From Actinoallomurus sp963823735 (GTDB lineage Bacteria > Actinomycetota > Actinomycetes > Streptosporangiales > Streptosporangiaceae), in assembly GCA_963823735.1 (NCBI GenBank), contig CAWGMO010000003.1, positions 1,302,001 to 1,366,000 of the forward strand: a stretch of DNA of 64,000 nucleotides, read 5' to 3'. Below the pieces are notes generated by a model that worked only from the letters and a program-made list of their open reading frames with translations, was not told where the DNA came from and made no database searches. The position numbers were made by a program, and so were the translations under genes. This document shows, one piece after another, positions 17,093-30,325 of this stretch (its first letter is position 1; every line of letters begins with the position of its first letter).

Positions 17093-18118
17093 ATGAGTTA
17101 TCCGTACCCGCCCATGGGACCTGGCCAGCAACCCCCCGGAGGCCAGCCTGGCGGATGGGGCGGTATGCCTCCCGCCGGCGGTTACGGTCCTCCTCCTGCC
17201 GGCGGATACGGCCCGCCGCCCGCGGGTGGATACGGCCCGCCGCCGGTCTCCGGCTGGCAGGGGCCTGAAAACCTCCCCGGCGGTCCGATGGGCGGCCCCC
17301 CGGGTATGGGCGGTCCGCCGATGGGTGGTCCGCCGCCGCGCAAGGGAAACGGCGGTGTCATCGCCGTTGTGGTCGCGGCGGCGATCCTCGTGGTCGTCGT
17401 GGTGATCGGCGGTGCGTACGTTCTCGCAGGTGGCGGTAGTGGCAGCAGTGGCGCGTCGTCGTCGGCGTCCCCGGAGGCGGCCGGTTCGCGGTCGCCGGCG
17501 GCGAACAACGAGCCGGCCACCTCCTCGGGTGAGAACAAGCCCGGTTACTACAACTCCCTGAAGTCCTGGTCCCTCTGGAACAGCCTGGACACCGCCTCGC
17601 AGGACTCCCGGCCGCTGACGCTGTCGGAGGTGTTCAACGACTCGTCGTCCAAGTCCGAGAAGGACACCCTGGACAACACTTACTTCAACCTGCAGGGCAC
17701 GGGCCGGATCGACACCGATTGCGTCGGCGCCGTGTGGGGATCATCACTCAAGGCGGCGATGCAGGGGTACGGCTGCACCCAGGTCGTCCGCGCCGCGTAC
17801 GTCTCGGCGGACCAGCGCTGGACCGGGCAGCTCGCGATCTTCAACTTGAGGGACGTGACCTCGGCGAACGCCCTCCTGAACGACCTCGACCCCAAGGCCG
17901 GTAAGGGTTTCCTCGTGCCGGTGACGGGTGCCGCGCCGGTCGATCAGTTCGGCAAGGGCGCCACGGGCGCCGAGAGCGGCGCGTACGGCCACTTCGTGGT
18001 CGTGGGCTGGGCGGGCCACGCCGACGGCAGCCAGGGGAACTCCCTGGGTACGGACACGATCAGCCCCGCGTCGACCGTCCAGGAGGCGGGCAAGGAGTTC
18101 CTGTTCCACCGTAATTAA
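17093..18118 (+). CDS. proline/glycine-rich single-pass membrane protein, paralogue 3
   Basis: The function is unknown. The 341-residue protein has a cytoplasmic Pro/Gly/Tyr-rich region with short GGYGPPPA repeats (about 1-85), one transmembrane helix (about 88-112), a Ser/Ala-rich linker and the extracytoplasmic domain shared with paralogues 1 and 2: RPLTLSEVFND, CVGAVWGSSLKAAM, QGYGCTQVVRAAY, GQLAIFNLRDV, DLDPKAGKGF and GHFVVVGWAGH. ATG 17093 has a clear GAGGAGAT ribosome binding site. The start region (MSYPYPP) resembles other Pro-rich actinobacterial membrane proteins that sit with cell-division or secretion machinery, but no link is shown here. The gene stands alone. Confidence 0.87.
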   Translation: MSYPYPPMGPGQQPPGGQPGGWGGMPPAGGYGPPPAGGYGPPPAGGYGPPPVSGWQGPENLPGGPMGGPPGMGGPPMGGPPPRKGNGGVIAVVVAAAILVVVVVIGGAYVLAGGGSGSSGASSSASPEAAGSRSPAANNEPATSSGENKPGYYNSLKSWSLWNSLDTASQDSRPLTLSEVFNDSSSKSEKDTLDNTYFNLQGTGRIDTDCVGAVWGSSLKAAMQGYGCTQVVRAAYVSADQRWTGQLAIFNLRDVTSANALLNDLDPKAGKGFLVPVTGAAPVDQFGKGATGAESGAYGHFVVVGWAGHADGSQGNSLGTDTISPASTVQEAGKEFLFHRN

Positions 18119-18129
18119 CCGAATGTAGC

Positions 18130-18176
18130 CGAAACTTACCGGAAGGCATGAGATGGGCACGTTTCGGTAAGTTTCG
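18130..18176 (+). promoter_or_regulatory. 12-bp inverted repeat between paralogue 3 and gltB
   Basis: CGAAACTTACCG (18130-18141) and its exact complement (18165-18176) are separated by 23 bp. Lying 12 bp after one stop and 117 bp before the gltB start, it could be a terminator with a long loop or a regulator's operator for gltBD. A second half-like sequence (GTTTCGTAAAC, 18171-18181) overlaps it. Confidence 0.5.
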
Positions 18177-18292
18177 TAAACCTGCCGTGTCGGGGATGAA
18201 AGAGACAGTGTTGTAATCTCTAGTCACCGCAGCAGGGCCAACGTCGTCCCGGACTGCAACTGATGAGGAGCAGACGAGACGACGGGAGGCTG

Positions 18293-22860
<4,568 letters not shown>

Positions 22861-22930
22861 CGTACCGACCACCGGGCCGGCGGCCGTTCAGCGGCCGCCG
22901 CCCCTGTCCTTCGAACCAAGAAGGGGAGAA

Positions 22931-24394
<1,464 letters not shown>

Positions 24395-24436
24395 CGGCTT
24401 CACCTGCCGGACCTCGCCGGCGAATCGGGCGAACAC

Positions 24437-24466
24437 GAAGCGGCCTCGTGATCACGAGGCCGCTTC
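24437..24466. terminator. bidirectional palindromic terminator
   Basis: A perfect 30-bp palindrome (15-bp arms) is followed on the plus strand by AGTTGTTT. It lies 42 bp after gltD and overlaps the stop of the convergent gene, so it can serve both. Confidence 0.85.
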
Positions 24467-24908
24467 AGTTGTTTCCGCCGCTTCCACCGCCTCCGTCATT
24501 TCCGCCTCCGTTATTTCCACCGCCTCCGTCATTTCCGCCTCCGTTATTTCCACCGCCTCCATTATCTCCTCCGCCACCACCGTCGCCGCCTAGATCTGGA
24601 ATGCCCAGATCGGGCAAACCCGCCTCCAGTTCGAGGAGGCCCAGCCCGGTGTTACGGCCGGGGCCGGCGGTGGCGATGTTGTTGTTACGGTTGTTGGCGT
24701 GGAGCCGGACGCGGTTCAGACTGGAACGCTCGCTTCCGTTCCAGTTGCGGCTGTGGTGCCGCGAGAAGCTGTGTGAGGAGCTACCGGCGCCACAGCAGGC
24801 CCGGAACGCCCCGGTGGGTTCCTGGGCGGACACAGGCGGGCCGGTGACCAGAACTCCAGCGGCGGCGGCGAGAAGAAGGCCGCCGGCAGCGCACATCCTT
24901 TTCAGCAT
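24465..24908 (-). CDS. small secreted protein with Gly/Asn-rich tail
   Basis: The 147-residue product has a signal peptide (MLKRMCAAGGLLLAAAAGVL, cleavage probably after SAQ), a Ser/His/Asn-rich middle with two adjacent Cys (RACCGAG), a short Leu-rich segment (GLGLLELEAGLPDLGIPDL) and a low-complexity end made of GGGGNNGGGND repeats. ATG 24908 has a GGAG site upstream. I do not recognise a family; the composition is reminiscent of surface-layer or chaplin-like small secreted proteins, but no chaplin domain is visible. Flanking DNA is AT-richer than average. Confidence 0.6.
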   Translation of the reverse strand: MLKRMCAAGGLLLAAAAGVLVTGPPVSAQEPTGAFRACCGAGSSSHSFSRHHSRNWNGSERSSLNRVRLHANNRNNNIATAGPGRNTGLGLLELEAGLPDLGIPDLGGDGGGGGDNGGGGNNGGGNDGGGGNNGGGNDGGGGSGGNN

Positions 24909-25333
24909 TTGATCTCCGTTGTCGTCAAGACGATAATCGGCTAATTGGTTATTCATCTCAAGTCTCCCCTTGCCTCTTTCGTGGCAATACAATCGCAAGG
25001 CAAAATGAGAATAGAGGCGGGTATATTTCCGAGATTGGGTAGGGCTCTCATGGTGTCGTCGCCCCATAAGTCGCGAAAATAGACCATCGAACCTTTATTG
25101 CCGCTACTTCGACCTGGTGGCGCGCGGCCGGCAAGACCGTCGAGGTACGCATCCTCGACCCGAAGCCGCACACCGTCCTCTGGGCCCCAGACCGAACCTG
25201 GTTCGGTCGTTTCGGGTGGCAGGAGTGGTCCAATGGGATGGAAATCGACTCCTGATGTGCGCTCTGGGTGCCGTTTCGCCTAGATTGGGCTGCTCAAACG
25301 CGTCGCTTCGGGGGCTGAAGGGAAACAAGCAAC
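24909..25333. other. gene-free divergent intergenic region
   Basis: This 425-bp stretch separates the minus-strand secreted protein from yceI. Its first half is unusually AT-rich for the window. From about 25088 to 25254 a plus-strand frame without a start codon reads WWRAAGKTVEVRILDPKPH and on to a TGA, possibly the end of a lost gene. A palindrome sits at 25191-25207 (listed separately). Confidence 0.5.
25191..25207 (+). promoter_or_regulatory. perfect 8-bp inverted repeat, possible operator upstream of yceI
   Basis: ACCGAACC-T-GGTTCGGT is a compact dyad typical of TetR- or MarR-type operators. It lies 127 bp before the yceI start. No matching regulator gene is adjacent. Confidence 0.4.
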
Positions 25334-25909
25334 ATGACGGAGACCGCGACGGCGCCGGGGCTCGCCGCCGGCACCTGGCACATCGACCCCGCCCACTCGG
25401 AGGTCACCTTCAGCATCCGTCACATGATGACGACCGTACGGGGGAACTTCACCGACTTCCGCGGCCGAATCGAGGTCGGCGACGACGTCTTCCGGTCGAC
25501 GGTACGAGCGGAAGTCGCCGTAGCGTCAATAGACACGAGAAACGCCGAACGCGACCACCTCGTACGCTCCTCAGAGATCTTCGACGTGAGCGACCACCCC
25601 TTGATGGTCTTCGTCGCCGCCGGAGTGACCCAGGCACGCACAGGCCGCCGGGCAAGACACCAGCGGTACGCCGTAGAGGGAGAACTCACCATCCGCGGCG
25701 TCACCCGCCCGGTCACCCTGCAGACCGAGTTCCACGGCGCCGGAACGGACCAGTGGGGCAGCATCCGCGCCGGATTCACCGCCACCGCCCAGATCCTGCG
25801 ATCTGATTTCGGCATCGAATTCAACGTTCCGCTGCAAGGCGACCGCCTACTTCTGGGCGACGACATCGAAATCGGTCTGGCCATCCAGGCAGTCCTGGCC
25901 CGCTCGTAG
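25334..25909 (+). CDS. YceI family protein
   Basis: The 191-residue lipocalin-like protein matches the YceI family, which binds polyisoprenoid-type lipids: GTWHIDPAHSEVTFSIRHMM at the start, a FRGRIEVGDD strand, an ASIDTRNAERDHLVRSSEIF segment, GELTIRGVTRPVTL and SDFGIEFNVPL. No signal peptide is present, so it acts in the cytoplasm. GAAGGGA precedes ATG 25334. The gene stands alone. Confidence 0.95.
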   Translation: MTETATAPGLAAGTWHIDPAHSEVTFSIRHMMTTVRGNFTDFRGRIEVGDDVFRSTVRAEVAVASIDTRNAERDHLVRSSEIFDVSDHPLMVFVAAGVTQARTGRRARHQRYAVEGELTIRGVTRPVTLQTEFHGAGTDQWGSIRAGFTATAQILRSDFGIEFNVPLQGDRLLLGDDIEIGLAIQAVLARS

Positions 25910-26008
25910 AACACCCCGCCGGCCGCGGACCGCCCCGCCCCGCCCGTACACCGCCCTGCGCCCCTCGGCCTCCGGCTACTGGCGGGCCTCCGACACCTGC
26001 CACCGACC

Positions 26009-26044
26009 GGCCGGTGGCCATCGGCGGGCCTACGGCCACCGGCC
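26009..26044. terminator. 11-bp stem between yceI and the convergent beta-propeller gene
   Basis: Arms 26009-26019 and 26034-26044 are exactly complementary, with a 14-nt loop. It lies between two converging genes and could stop both. The surrounding 25910-26118 is GC-rich and partly repetitive (GGCCACCGGCC-type words), with no gene. Confidence 0.5.
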
Positions 26045-26118
26045 ACCAGTCCTCGGCCGCCACCGACCGGCCCGGGGCCGTATCGCGAGCCGCCCGTCTC
26101 GGATGCGAACCGCGCACG

Positions 26119-27333
26119 CTAGGGCGTTGACGTGAACGTGATTCCGAGTGGGGACGCGTTGATCGGCTTGGTGCCCGTGGCGCCGGAGATCGTCGCGGTC
26201 ACCGTGCCCGACGCCACGTTGATCACGGAGATGGTGCCGGACAGACCGTTGCCGATCCACACCTCAGAGCCGTCCGGCGTCGCCGCGACCGACTCAGGGA
26301 GCTTCCCCACAGGGATCGTTCGCACGATCTTGCGGGTTCGGGTGTCGATCACCGCCACTGTGCCGTCGTTCATCTGGGCGACGTACGCCTGTGAGCCGTC
26401 CGGTGTGACGTCCACCGCCCACGGCTGGTCGCCGGCGCGGAGCCGCGCGCGTACGCGGCCCGTCGCCGTGTCGATCACCGACACCAGGCCACGGGCCGGG
26501 CTCGTCGCGTACAGCGTGCCGCCCGACGGATCCACGGCGATGCCCTGCGAACCCGTACGCTGCCGGATCACGTGCACGGTCGTGGCCTTCGCCGTGTCGA
26601 TCACCGAGACGCCCGTGCCCGTGGTGACGTACGCCCGCGCGCCGTCGCGGCTGAAGACGACCTCGCGCGGCGCCGTACCCACTCTGATCTCGCGCGTCAC
26701 CGCGTCGGTCGCCGTGTCGATCACGGCGACGACGGACGAGCCGCCGTGGCCGGTGTCGCCGCCGGTCACGGTCGCGTACACCTGGCGGCCGTCGGGGGAG
26801 ACCGCGACGTCCTGCGGGAACGCGCCGACGTGGATCGGACGGCTCACCCCACCGGCCGTGTCGACCACGAGCACCTCGAACTGCCCGGTGTTGGCGATGT
26901 ACAGCTTCCTGCCGTCGGGCGTCGCCGCGACGCCGCGCGCCGCGTCGGTCCTGATCGCCGAGGACAGCACCGTGTGGGCGGTGACGTCGACGGTCGACAC
27001 GTTGTACCCGCCGGCGAGCGCCACGTACGCCAGCGGCCCACCGGTGGCGCGCCGGGCCTGCGGCGCGAGGTCCGCCTGCCACTTGGCCCCACCGGGCGCG
27101 CTGTTCGACGGTGCCGGACGCCCCGGACCAGGCGCCGCCCCCGCAGGCACGGCCAGTGCGACGAGCACCGCCACCCCACCCGCCCCCGTCAGAAGCCGCC
27201 GCGAGCGCTGTTCCCGCCCGTTGAGCGCCGATACGTCGCCCACAGCAAACCAAGGGCGCTGTTTCCAGGTCACAAGGGTCGATACGCCGCCCGCCGCAGC
27301 CCGGAGACGCCGTCGTGAGATCTGTTTCCGCAC
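26119..27333 (-). CDS. secreted YVTN-type beta-propeller protein
   Basis: The 404-residue protein has a basic start (MRKQISRRRLRAAAGG), a hydrophobic signal/anchor around residues 50-70 (LLTGAGGVAVLVALAVPAGA) and then about seven repeats of the form VAVTPDG..-YVA...G-TVSVIDT, e.g. GVAATPDGRKLYIANTG and VDVTPDGSQAYVAQMNDG. This is the YVTN/lactonase-like seven-bladed propeller. Such proteins sit at the cell surface; ligands are seldom known. It follows the phosphoesterase gene by only 18 bp on the same strand, so the two are co-transcribed. Confidence 0.87.
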   Translation of the reverse strand: MRKQISRRRLRAAAGGVSTLVTWKQRPWFAVGDVSALNGREQRSRRLLTGAGGVAVLVALAVPAGAAPGPGRPAPSNSAPGGAKWQADLAPQARRATGGPLAYVALAGGYNVSTVDVTAHTVLSSAIRTDAARGVAATPDGRKLYIANTGQFEVLVVDTAGGVSRPIHVGAFPQDVAVSPDGRQVYATVTGGDTGHGGSSVVAVIDTATDAVTREIRVGTAPREVVFSRDGARAYVTTGTGVSVIDTAKATTVHVIRQRTGSQGIAVDPSGGTLYATSPARGLVSVIDTATGRVRARLRAGDQPWAVDVTPDGSQAYVAQMNDGTVAVIDTRTRKIVRTIPVGKLPESVAATPDGSEVWIGNGLSGTISVINVASGTVTATISGATGTKPINASPLGITFTSTP

Positions 27334-27351
27334 GTCGAGATCCCTTCCGGA

Positions 27352-28782
27352 TCAGGTACGCGGCCGGGGCCGCGTGCCCTTCTCCTGCTCTGGTAATGCC
27401 TGGTCCGCGCCCGGGAACCCCGGCGCCGGCAGTGTCGCGATCTCGCGTACGGCGTCGTCCAGCCGCTGTTTGGTGGCCGGCAGGCGCGGTGGGTGCCCGC
27501 GGGACGGCAGGCCGAATGCCGACGTCAGGTCGCCGAAGGCGGAGCGCCGCCAGGCGGTGAGGTTCGGCACGGCGACGCCGGTCAGCCGTTCCAGGAAACG
27601 CAGGGTCGACGTGTGGTCGAACGGTTCGCGTGCCACCCAGCCGCCCGCCGTCCACGGCGAGACGATCAGGCATGGGACGCGGAAGCCGCCGCCGATGGGC
27701 AGGTCCTCCACGAACTCGCCCGCGGTCCCTGGCGGGGGGACCGGGGGAGGAACATGGTCGAAAAGGCCGTCGTTCTCGTCGTAGTTCAGAATGAAGACCG
27801 TCTTCTTCCACACGTCCGGATTGGACGCGATGGCGTCGATCTTGCTGGCCACGAAGTCGGCTCCGGCCGCCGGAGTGTAGTCCGGGTGCTCGGACTGGTA
27901 ACTGGTCGGAATGATCCACGAGACGGTCGGTAGCCGGTCGTGCGCCGCGTCGTACTCGAACTGCCCGGCCGAATAGGTGCGCAGGCCGTTGCGGAAGAGC
28001 GGTGAGTCCGCCGGGGCGTCCTGGAAAGTCTGGAAATACTCCAGGACGTTGCACCCGTAATTGTCCACCTCCTGGTAGACCTTCCATCCGACTCCCGCCG
28101 ACGTCAGAGCCTCCGGATAGGTCTCCCACTCGTACAGCGACGGGTCACGGTTCGCCGTCACCGGGCCGCCCTGGGTGCCCTCCGCGTCGATGCTCGCGCT
28201 CATCAGATAGAGACGGTTCGGCCAGGTGGGGCCGAGGACCGAGCAGAAATACGCGTCGCAGACGGTGAACGACTCCGCCAGCGCGAACTGGAACGGGACG
28301 TCCTCGCGGGCGTGGTAGCCCATGACGTACGGGGCGTTGGCGCCGTCGGCGGCGCGGTGCGCGGGCAGCCAGGCGTCCATCCTCCCGCCGTTCCACGCCT
28401 GGTGCTGCACCTTCCAGGCGTGGCTCGTCGAGGGGATGGCCTGCGCGTTGGTCGTGCGCGTGTCGAGGCGGAAGGGCAGCAGGTGACCGGCGGGGTTCTC
28501 GGTGTCGGGCTGGTAGAAGACGGGCTTGCCGGTGCTCAGCGTGATCGCGTCCGGGTCGGAGAAGCCGCGTACGCCGGGGAGGGTTCCGAAGTAATGGTCG
28601 AACGAGCGGTTCTCCTGCATGAGGATCACGACGTGTTCGATGTCGCCCAGTTTCGCCCTGACTCTCGCCGGTGTTTCGGCGACGGCGCGGCGCAGGTTCG
28701 GCGGCAGGAAGTCCGCCGCGAATGTGGCCGCCGCCACGGCGCCCGCCGCACTGAAGAGGCGGCGGCGGGACAGTTCCGGCAT
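27352..28782 (-). CDS. Tat-exported phosphoesterase (phospholipase C / acid phosphatase family)
   Basis: The 476-residue protein starts with a twin-arginine signal (SRRRLFSAAGAVAAATFAA). The phosphoesterase core follows: IEHVVILMQENRSFDHYFG, the PGVRGFSDPDA segment, a GPTWPNRLYLMS stretch, LNYDENDGLFDHVPPP with metal-binding Asp/His, and VPCLIVSPW. This is the family of non-haemolytic and haemolytic phospholipases C and AcpA phosphatases. The C-terminal beta-domains found in bacterial PLCs are missing, so an acid-phosphatase-like or small PLC role is likelier. Phosphate-limitation control would be usual, but no PhoP box was identified. Confidence 0.9.
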   Translation of the reverse strand: MPELSRRRLFSAAGAVAAATFAADFLPPNLRRAVAETPARVRAKLGDIEHVVILMQENRSFDHYFGTLPGVRGFSDPDAITLSTGKPVFYQPDTENPAGHLLPFRLDTRTTNAQAIPSTSHAWKVQHQAWNGGRMDAWLPAHRAADGANAPYVMGYHAREDVPFQFALAESFTVCDAYFCSVLGPTWPNRLYLMSASIDAEGTQGGPVTANRDPSLYEWETYPEALTSAGVGWKVYQEVDNYGCNVLEYFQTFQDAPADSPLFRNGLRTYSAGQFEYDAAHDRLPTVSWIIPTSYQSEHPDYTPAAGADFVASKIDAIASNPDVWKKTVFILNYDENDGLFDHVPPPVPPPGTAGEFVEDLPIGGGFRVPCLIVSPWTAGGWVAREPFDHTSTLRFLERLTGVAVPNLTAWRRSAFGDLTSAFGLPSRGHPPRLPATKQRLDDAVREIATLPAPGFPGADQALPEQEKGTRPRPRT

Positions 28783-28969
28783 TTAGTACGCTCCCGTCTG
28801 ACGAAATCAAGAAAGGCCCTTAGAAAAATGACGCATCAGGGATGGGAGCGCAATGCGACCAAGCGAAATAGGAGCATTGTAAATGCATTGAGAAATAAGT
28901 CGGCATCCTGTGAATACAGGCGCCGATGAGGGGCAGGGGCACCAACAGGAGACCTAGAAGGGAGCCGAC

Positions 28970-29524
28970 ATGAGCACCGACCTTCACGGCAGAACGATCG
29001 CGTTCCTCGTCGCACCCGACGGCATCGAGCAGGTCGAGCTGACCGAACCCTGGAACGCCGTCCAGCGCGCCGGCGGCACACCCCGCCTCATCTCCACCGA
29101 ACCCGGCCAGGTCCAGGGCCGGAACCACCTGGAGAAGGCCGACACCTTCGAGGTCGACGCCACACTCGACAACGTGTCCGCCGACGACTTCCACGCGCTC
29201 GCGCTGCCCGGAGGCGTCGCCAACCCGGACTTCCTGCGCATGGACGACCGGGCCGTCGCCTTCGTCCGCGGCTTCTTCGACGCGGGCAAGCCCGTCGCCG
29301 CCATCTGCCACGCGCCCTGGACCGTGGTCGAGGCCGACGCCGTACGCGGCCGCACCCTCACGTCGTGGCCCAGCCTGCGGACCGACATCCGCAACGCCGG
29401 CGGTACATGGGTCGACGAGGAGGTCGTCGTCTGCACCGCGGGCCCCAACACCCTGATCACCAGCCGTAAGCCCGACGACCTCAAGGCGTACTGCGAGCGG
29501 TTCGTCGAGGTCTTCGCCGCCTGA
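28970..29524 (+). CDS. DJ-1/PfpI family protein (PfpI-like)
   Basis: The 184-residue protein shows the class I glutamine amidotransferase-like fold of PfpI/YhbO: IAFLVAPDGIEQVELTEPW at the start, LALPGGVANPDFLR with the Glu/Asp region, and the nucleophile elbow AICHAPWTVVEAD with Cys followed by His. Relatives act as general stress or deglycase-like proteins; the activity is debated. AGAAGGGAG precedes ATG 28970. It converges with the AraC-type regulator at 29528, three bases apart. Confidence 0.93.
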   Translation: MSTDLHGRTIAFLVAPDGIEQVELTEPWNAVQRAGGTPRLISTEPGQVQGRNHLEKADTFEVDATLDNVSADDFHALALPGGVANPDFLRMDDRAVAFVRGFFDAGKPVAAICHAPWTVVEADAVRGRTLTSWPSLRTDIRNAGGTWVDEEVVVCTAGPNTLITSRKPDDLKAYCERFVEVFAA

Positions 29525-29527
29525 GAC

Positions 29528-30205
29528 TCAGCCCAGCTCGCCGAGCGTGGTCCCGGCCAGGTCACGCACCTCGTGGGAGAGGTGGGCCTGGTCGGAGTAG
29601 CCCGCCGAGACGGCGACCTCCGCGTACGGCACGCCCGCCCGCGCCATCGCCAGCGCCCGCTGGAAACGCAGGATGCGCTGGAACGTCTTGGGGCCGTACC
29701 CGAAGACCGCCGCGCACCGGCGGCGCAACTGCCGGTCGCCCATGCCGAGCCGGTCCGCGACCGACGCGACGGCGTCCTGGCCGCGAAGGGTGTCCGCGAT
29801 GGCCGTGACCGCCGGGTCCGGCGGCCCGGCACGCCGCAGCCGCGCCGCCACGGCACGCTGCAGGACCTCGGCGGGGTCGCCGGCGGCGGCCTCGTCGGCG
29901 ATCCACCGCGCCTCCGAGCCCCACAGGTCGCCGAGGTCGACCCGGTGATCGCGCAGCTCCTCGGCGGGCAGACCCAGTACGTGCGGGGCCGCGCCGGGCA
30001 GGAACCGCAGCGCCACCGCGAGCCCCGTATCGGCGTCCGGAACCCACGCACGGGTGTCCGGACCGGCGACGAGTACGCGCTGCGGGGTCCAGATGATGTC
30101 CATGCAGCCGTCGGGGAGGACCAGCTGCGTACGGGGGCCTTCGGGGGTGGACCGCCAGAGGCGTGCGACGCCCAGACCGGGCCTCGGAGCCTCCTCGCGG
30201 TACAT
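29528..30205 (-). CDS. AraC-family transcriptional regulator
   Basis: The 225-residue protein has an N-terminal sensor domain with VLPDGCMDIIWTP, typical of the DUF6597-containing AraC group, and two C-terminal helix-turn-helix motifs: ASVADRLGMGDRQLRRRC and YAEVAVSAGYSDQAHLSHEV, joined by FGYGPKTFQRILRFQRAL. ATG 30205 is 7 bp downstream of TATAAA (minus strand), so the mRNA is probably leaderless. Its target is unknown; the convergent PfpI-like gene is one candidate. Confidence 0.92.
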   Translation of the reverse strand: MYREEAPRPGLGVARLWRSTPEGPRTQLVLPDGCMDIIWTPQRVLVAGPDTRAWVPDADTGLAVALRFLPGAAPHVLGLPAEELRDHRVDLGDLWGSEARWIADEAAAGDPAEVLQRAVAARLRRAGPPDPAVTAIADTLRGQDAVASVADRLGMGDRQLRRRCAAVFGYGPKTFQRILRFQRALAMARAGVPYAEVAVSAGYSDQAHLSHEVRDLAGTTLGELG

Positions 30206-30212
30206 GCCCGCG

Positions 30213-30218
30213 TTTATA
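30213..30218 (-). promoter_or_regulatory. -10 box TATAAA, 7 bp before the AraC-type start
   Basis: Read on the minus strand. The spacing predicts transcription from the start codon itself. Confidence 0.45.
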
Positions 30219-30312
30219 CCTCAGGGCCCCGTGAGACGGTTGGGTCTAGACCAATATGTGAACACCTGACCAAGGTCACCTGCACGAATACACGTACTGG
30301 TCGGTAACTACC

Positions 30313-30318
30313 TAGTGT
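30313..30318 (+). promoter_or_regulatory. -10 box TAGTGT, 7 bp before pyk
   Basis: No ribosome binding site lies between this box and GTG 30326, so pyk is probably leaderless. Confidence 0.45.
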
Positions 30319-30325
30319 TGTACCC

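Noticed and set aside
25117..25806. Frame overlapping yceI in another phase
   Set aside because: The YceI frame explains this DNA with family motifs; the alternative is low-complexity Arg/His/Pro.
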